This document shows, one piece after another, positions 63,044-64,000 of a stretch of 64,000 nt of DNA. How positions within the stretch are numbered: the first letter of the stretch is position 1; every line of letters starts with the position of its first letter. The notes beneath the pieces are model-generated. The model ran no database searches and was not told the origin of the DNA. It saw only the letters and a program-made list of their open reading frames with translations. The position numbers were made by a program, and so were the translations under genes. The stretch is from Humitalea sp038249305 (lineage in GTDB: Bacteria; Pseudomonadota; Alphaproteobacteria; Acetobacterales; Acetobacteraceae), in NCBI GenBank assembly GCA_038249305.1, contig JBBRWI010000001.1:1-64000 (forward strand), written 5' to 3'.

Positions 63044-63126
63044 GCGCGCTTCCCGCCGGGGCGCCCTGCCGCCGGCAGTTTTCTGCGCCGGTCCTGTGCG
63101 GCGCGCGATCATCAGGAGTTGCCGTC

Positions 63127-63261
63127 GTGAAGCGGACCTACCAGCCCTCCAAGCTCGTGCGGAAGCGCCGCCACGGGTTTCGCAGCCGCATGGAGACCGT
63201 GGGCGGTCGCAACATCATCGCCAACCGCCGCTCCAAGGGCCGCAAGAAGCTGTCGGCCTGA
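63127..63261 (+). CDS. rpmH: 50S ribosomal protein L34
   Basis: A 44-residue, strongly basic protein of the large ribosomal subunit: KRTYQPSKLVRKRRHGFRSR, then GGRNIIANRRSKGRKKLSA. Start GTG 63127 with AGGAG about 8 nt upstream. The smallest annotated protein here, and too short for routine ORF calling. It heads the conserved rpmH-rnpA-yidD-yidC cluster. Confidence 0.97.
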   Translation: MKRTYQPSKLVRKRRHGFRSRMETVGGRNIIANRRSKGRKKLSA

Positions 63262-63356
63262 GGTCGGGCCACACCTGTTCGGCAGCGCCGCCCCGGCCGA
63301 AAACGCCCCGATTGGCCGCTTTCCCGGATCTCGGCCTTCGCGGGGGGATATCACCC

Positions 63357-63710
63357 ATGGCCTTGGTCCGATTGACGCGCCGGCGCGAATTTCTCCGGGT
63401 CGCCGGCAAGGGTCGGCGCGCCGCCCGAGATGGGCTGGTGCTGCAGGCCCTGGCGCAACCCGGCGCGGCCTTGCGGGTCGGTTTCACCGTGACCAAGAAA
63501 GTCGGCAACGCCGTGGTGCGCAACCGTGCGAAGCGGCGGCTGCGTGAGGCCGCGCGCGCGGTGCTCGGGGCCGCCCCGCCGCCCGGCTGGGACCTGGTGC
63601 TCATCGGCCGCGACCAGACACCGACGCGGCGTTTCGCGGCCCTGGTCGGCGATCTGCGCGGCGCGCTCGGCACGCTGGGCGTGATCCCCAAGGGCACGAC
63701 GCCCCCATGA
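63357..63710 (+). CDS. rnpA: Ribonuclease P protein component
   Basis: A 117-residue basic protein that assists the catalytic RNA in maturing tRNA 5' ends. The family core RVGFTVTKKVGNAVVRNRAKRRLREA contains the RNR motif. Start ATG 63357 rather than the longer upstream frame, which overlaps rpmH. Its stop overlaps the yidD start (ATGA). Cytosolic. Confidence 0.95.
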   Translation: MALVRLTRRREFLRVAGKGRRAARDGLVLQALAQPGAALRVGFTVTKKVGNAVVRNRAKRRLREAARAVLGAAPPPGWDLVLIGRDQTPTRRFAALVGDLRGALGTLGVIPKGTTPP

Positions 63711-63961
63711 GCCCCGCGGCCCATGCCCTGCGGGCCGCGGTGGTGACCTACCGCTGGACCTTGCGGCCCTTCATCGGGCCGCATTGCCGCTTCCACCCGC
63801 ATTGCAGCGACTACGCGATGGAGGCCCTGGCCACCCATGGCGCCCTGCGTGGAAGTTTCATGACGGTCCGCCGGATTGGCCGTTGTAATCCCTGGCATCC
63901 CGGCGGCTACGATCCCGTACCGCCGCCCCGCTTCACCTGCGACGCCCCCCGCGCCACCTGA
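63707..63961 (+). CDS. yidD: Membrane protein insertion efficiency factor YidD
   Basis: An 84-residue amphipathic membrane-associated protein. The YRWTLRPFIGPHCRFHPHCSDYAMEAL segment and the CNPWHPGGYDPVP ending are diagnostic of the family (cysteines conserved). It is thought to help YidC insert proteins. It overlaps rnpA. Confidence 0.95.
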   Translation: MSPAAHALRAAVVTYRWTLRPFIGPHCRFHPHCSDYAMEALATHGALRGSFMTVRRIGRCNPWHPGGYDPVPPPRFTCDAPRAT

Positions 63962-63994
63962 CGCGCGACCGCCGCGACCCCAACCGAGAGCCCG

Positions 63995-64000
63995 ATGGAC
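63995..64000 (+). CDS. yidC: Probable start of yidC (cut by window)
   Basis: ATG 63995 follows GAGAG by a few bases. Only Met-Asp is visible. It is called from the conserved gene order rpmH-rnpA-yidD-yidC, not from the protein itself. Confidence 0.45.

Overview
This 64 kb window is high-GC DNA (strong G/C third-position bias) from an alphaproteobacterium, most likely an acetic-acid-bacteria relative of the Roseomonas type (family Acetobacteraceae). This is inferred from the pcm-tolC-popZ-valS gene order, the polar organiser PopZ, the rpmH-rnpA-yidD block and the pairing of tripartite-type solute systems with hydantoinase genes. It reads as an ordinary chromosome segment. No phage, transposase, rRNA or CRISPR array was seen.

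Layout. 1-13 kb holds housekeeping genes: ATP-type PEP carboxykinase, a TPR lipoprotein, ispE, tRNA-Gln, a flavocytochrome c sulfide dehydrogenase pair (fccAB) with a good promoter, inorganic pyrophosphatase, a TrmN6-type methyltransferase and a polyprenyl diphosphate synthase. 13.6-17.9 kb holds an RND efflux adaptor and pump. 18-31 kb is a two-armed peptide/cyclic-amide region. A seven-gene minus-strand operon (binding protein, two permeases, two ATPases, HyuB, HyuA) faces two metallopeptidase genes (M28-like, then M20), which run into a broken second hyuB and an inverted hyuA stub. 32-35.7 kb has a two-subunit sodium/solute symporter and three small membrane proteins. 36-42 kb has a frame-damaged secreted protein, a patatin lipoprotein, a ketoglutarate-semialdehyde-type dehydrogenase, an SDR and ilvD. 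42-48.5 kb is valS, a lipocalin-like gene, popZ, tolC and pcm, followed by tRNA-Cys and tRNA-Asn.

49-58 kb is a carbon-phosphorus lyase locus: phnGHIJKLM plus a DUF1045 gene, almost all with overlapping start/stop codons. It is divergent from phnF and a second phnM paralogue, and phnN is convergent downstream. A perfect GntR/HutC-type palindrome lies between phnF and phnG. No phnCDE transporter is present. The window ends with a gamma-glutamyltransferase-like enzyme, an orphan solute-binding-fold protein, a class II aldolase, a flavin disulfide oxidoreductase and the rpmH-rnpA-yidD(-yidC) block.

The most distinctive non-coding signals are two. One is a 107-bp double-hairpin element present twice, base-for-base identical in opposite orientation 33 kb apart, that abuts or supplies the ends of two genes. 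The other is a composite palindromic element at 57.2-57.4 kb whose central hairpin loop is a 10-codon ORF with its ribosome-binding site buried in the stem.
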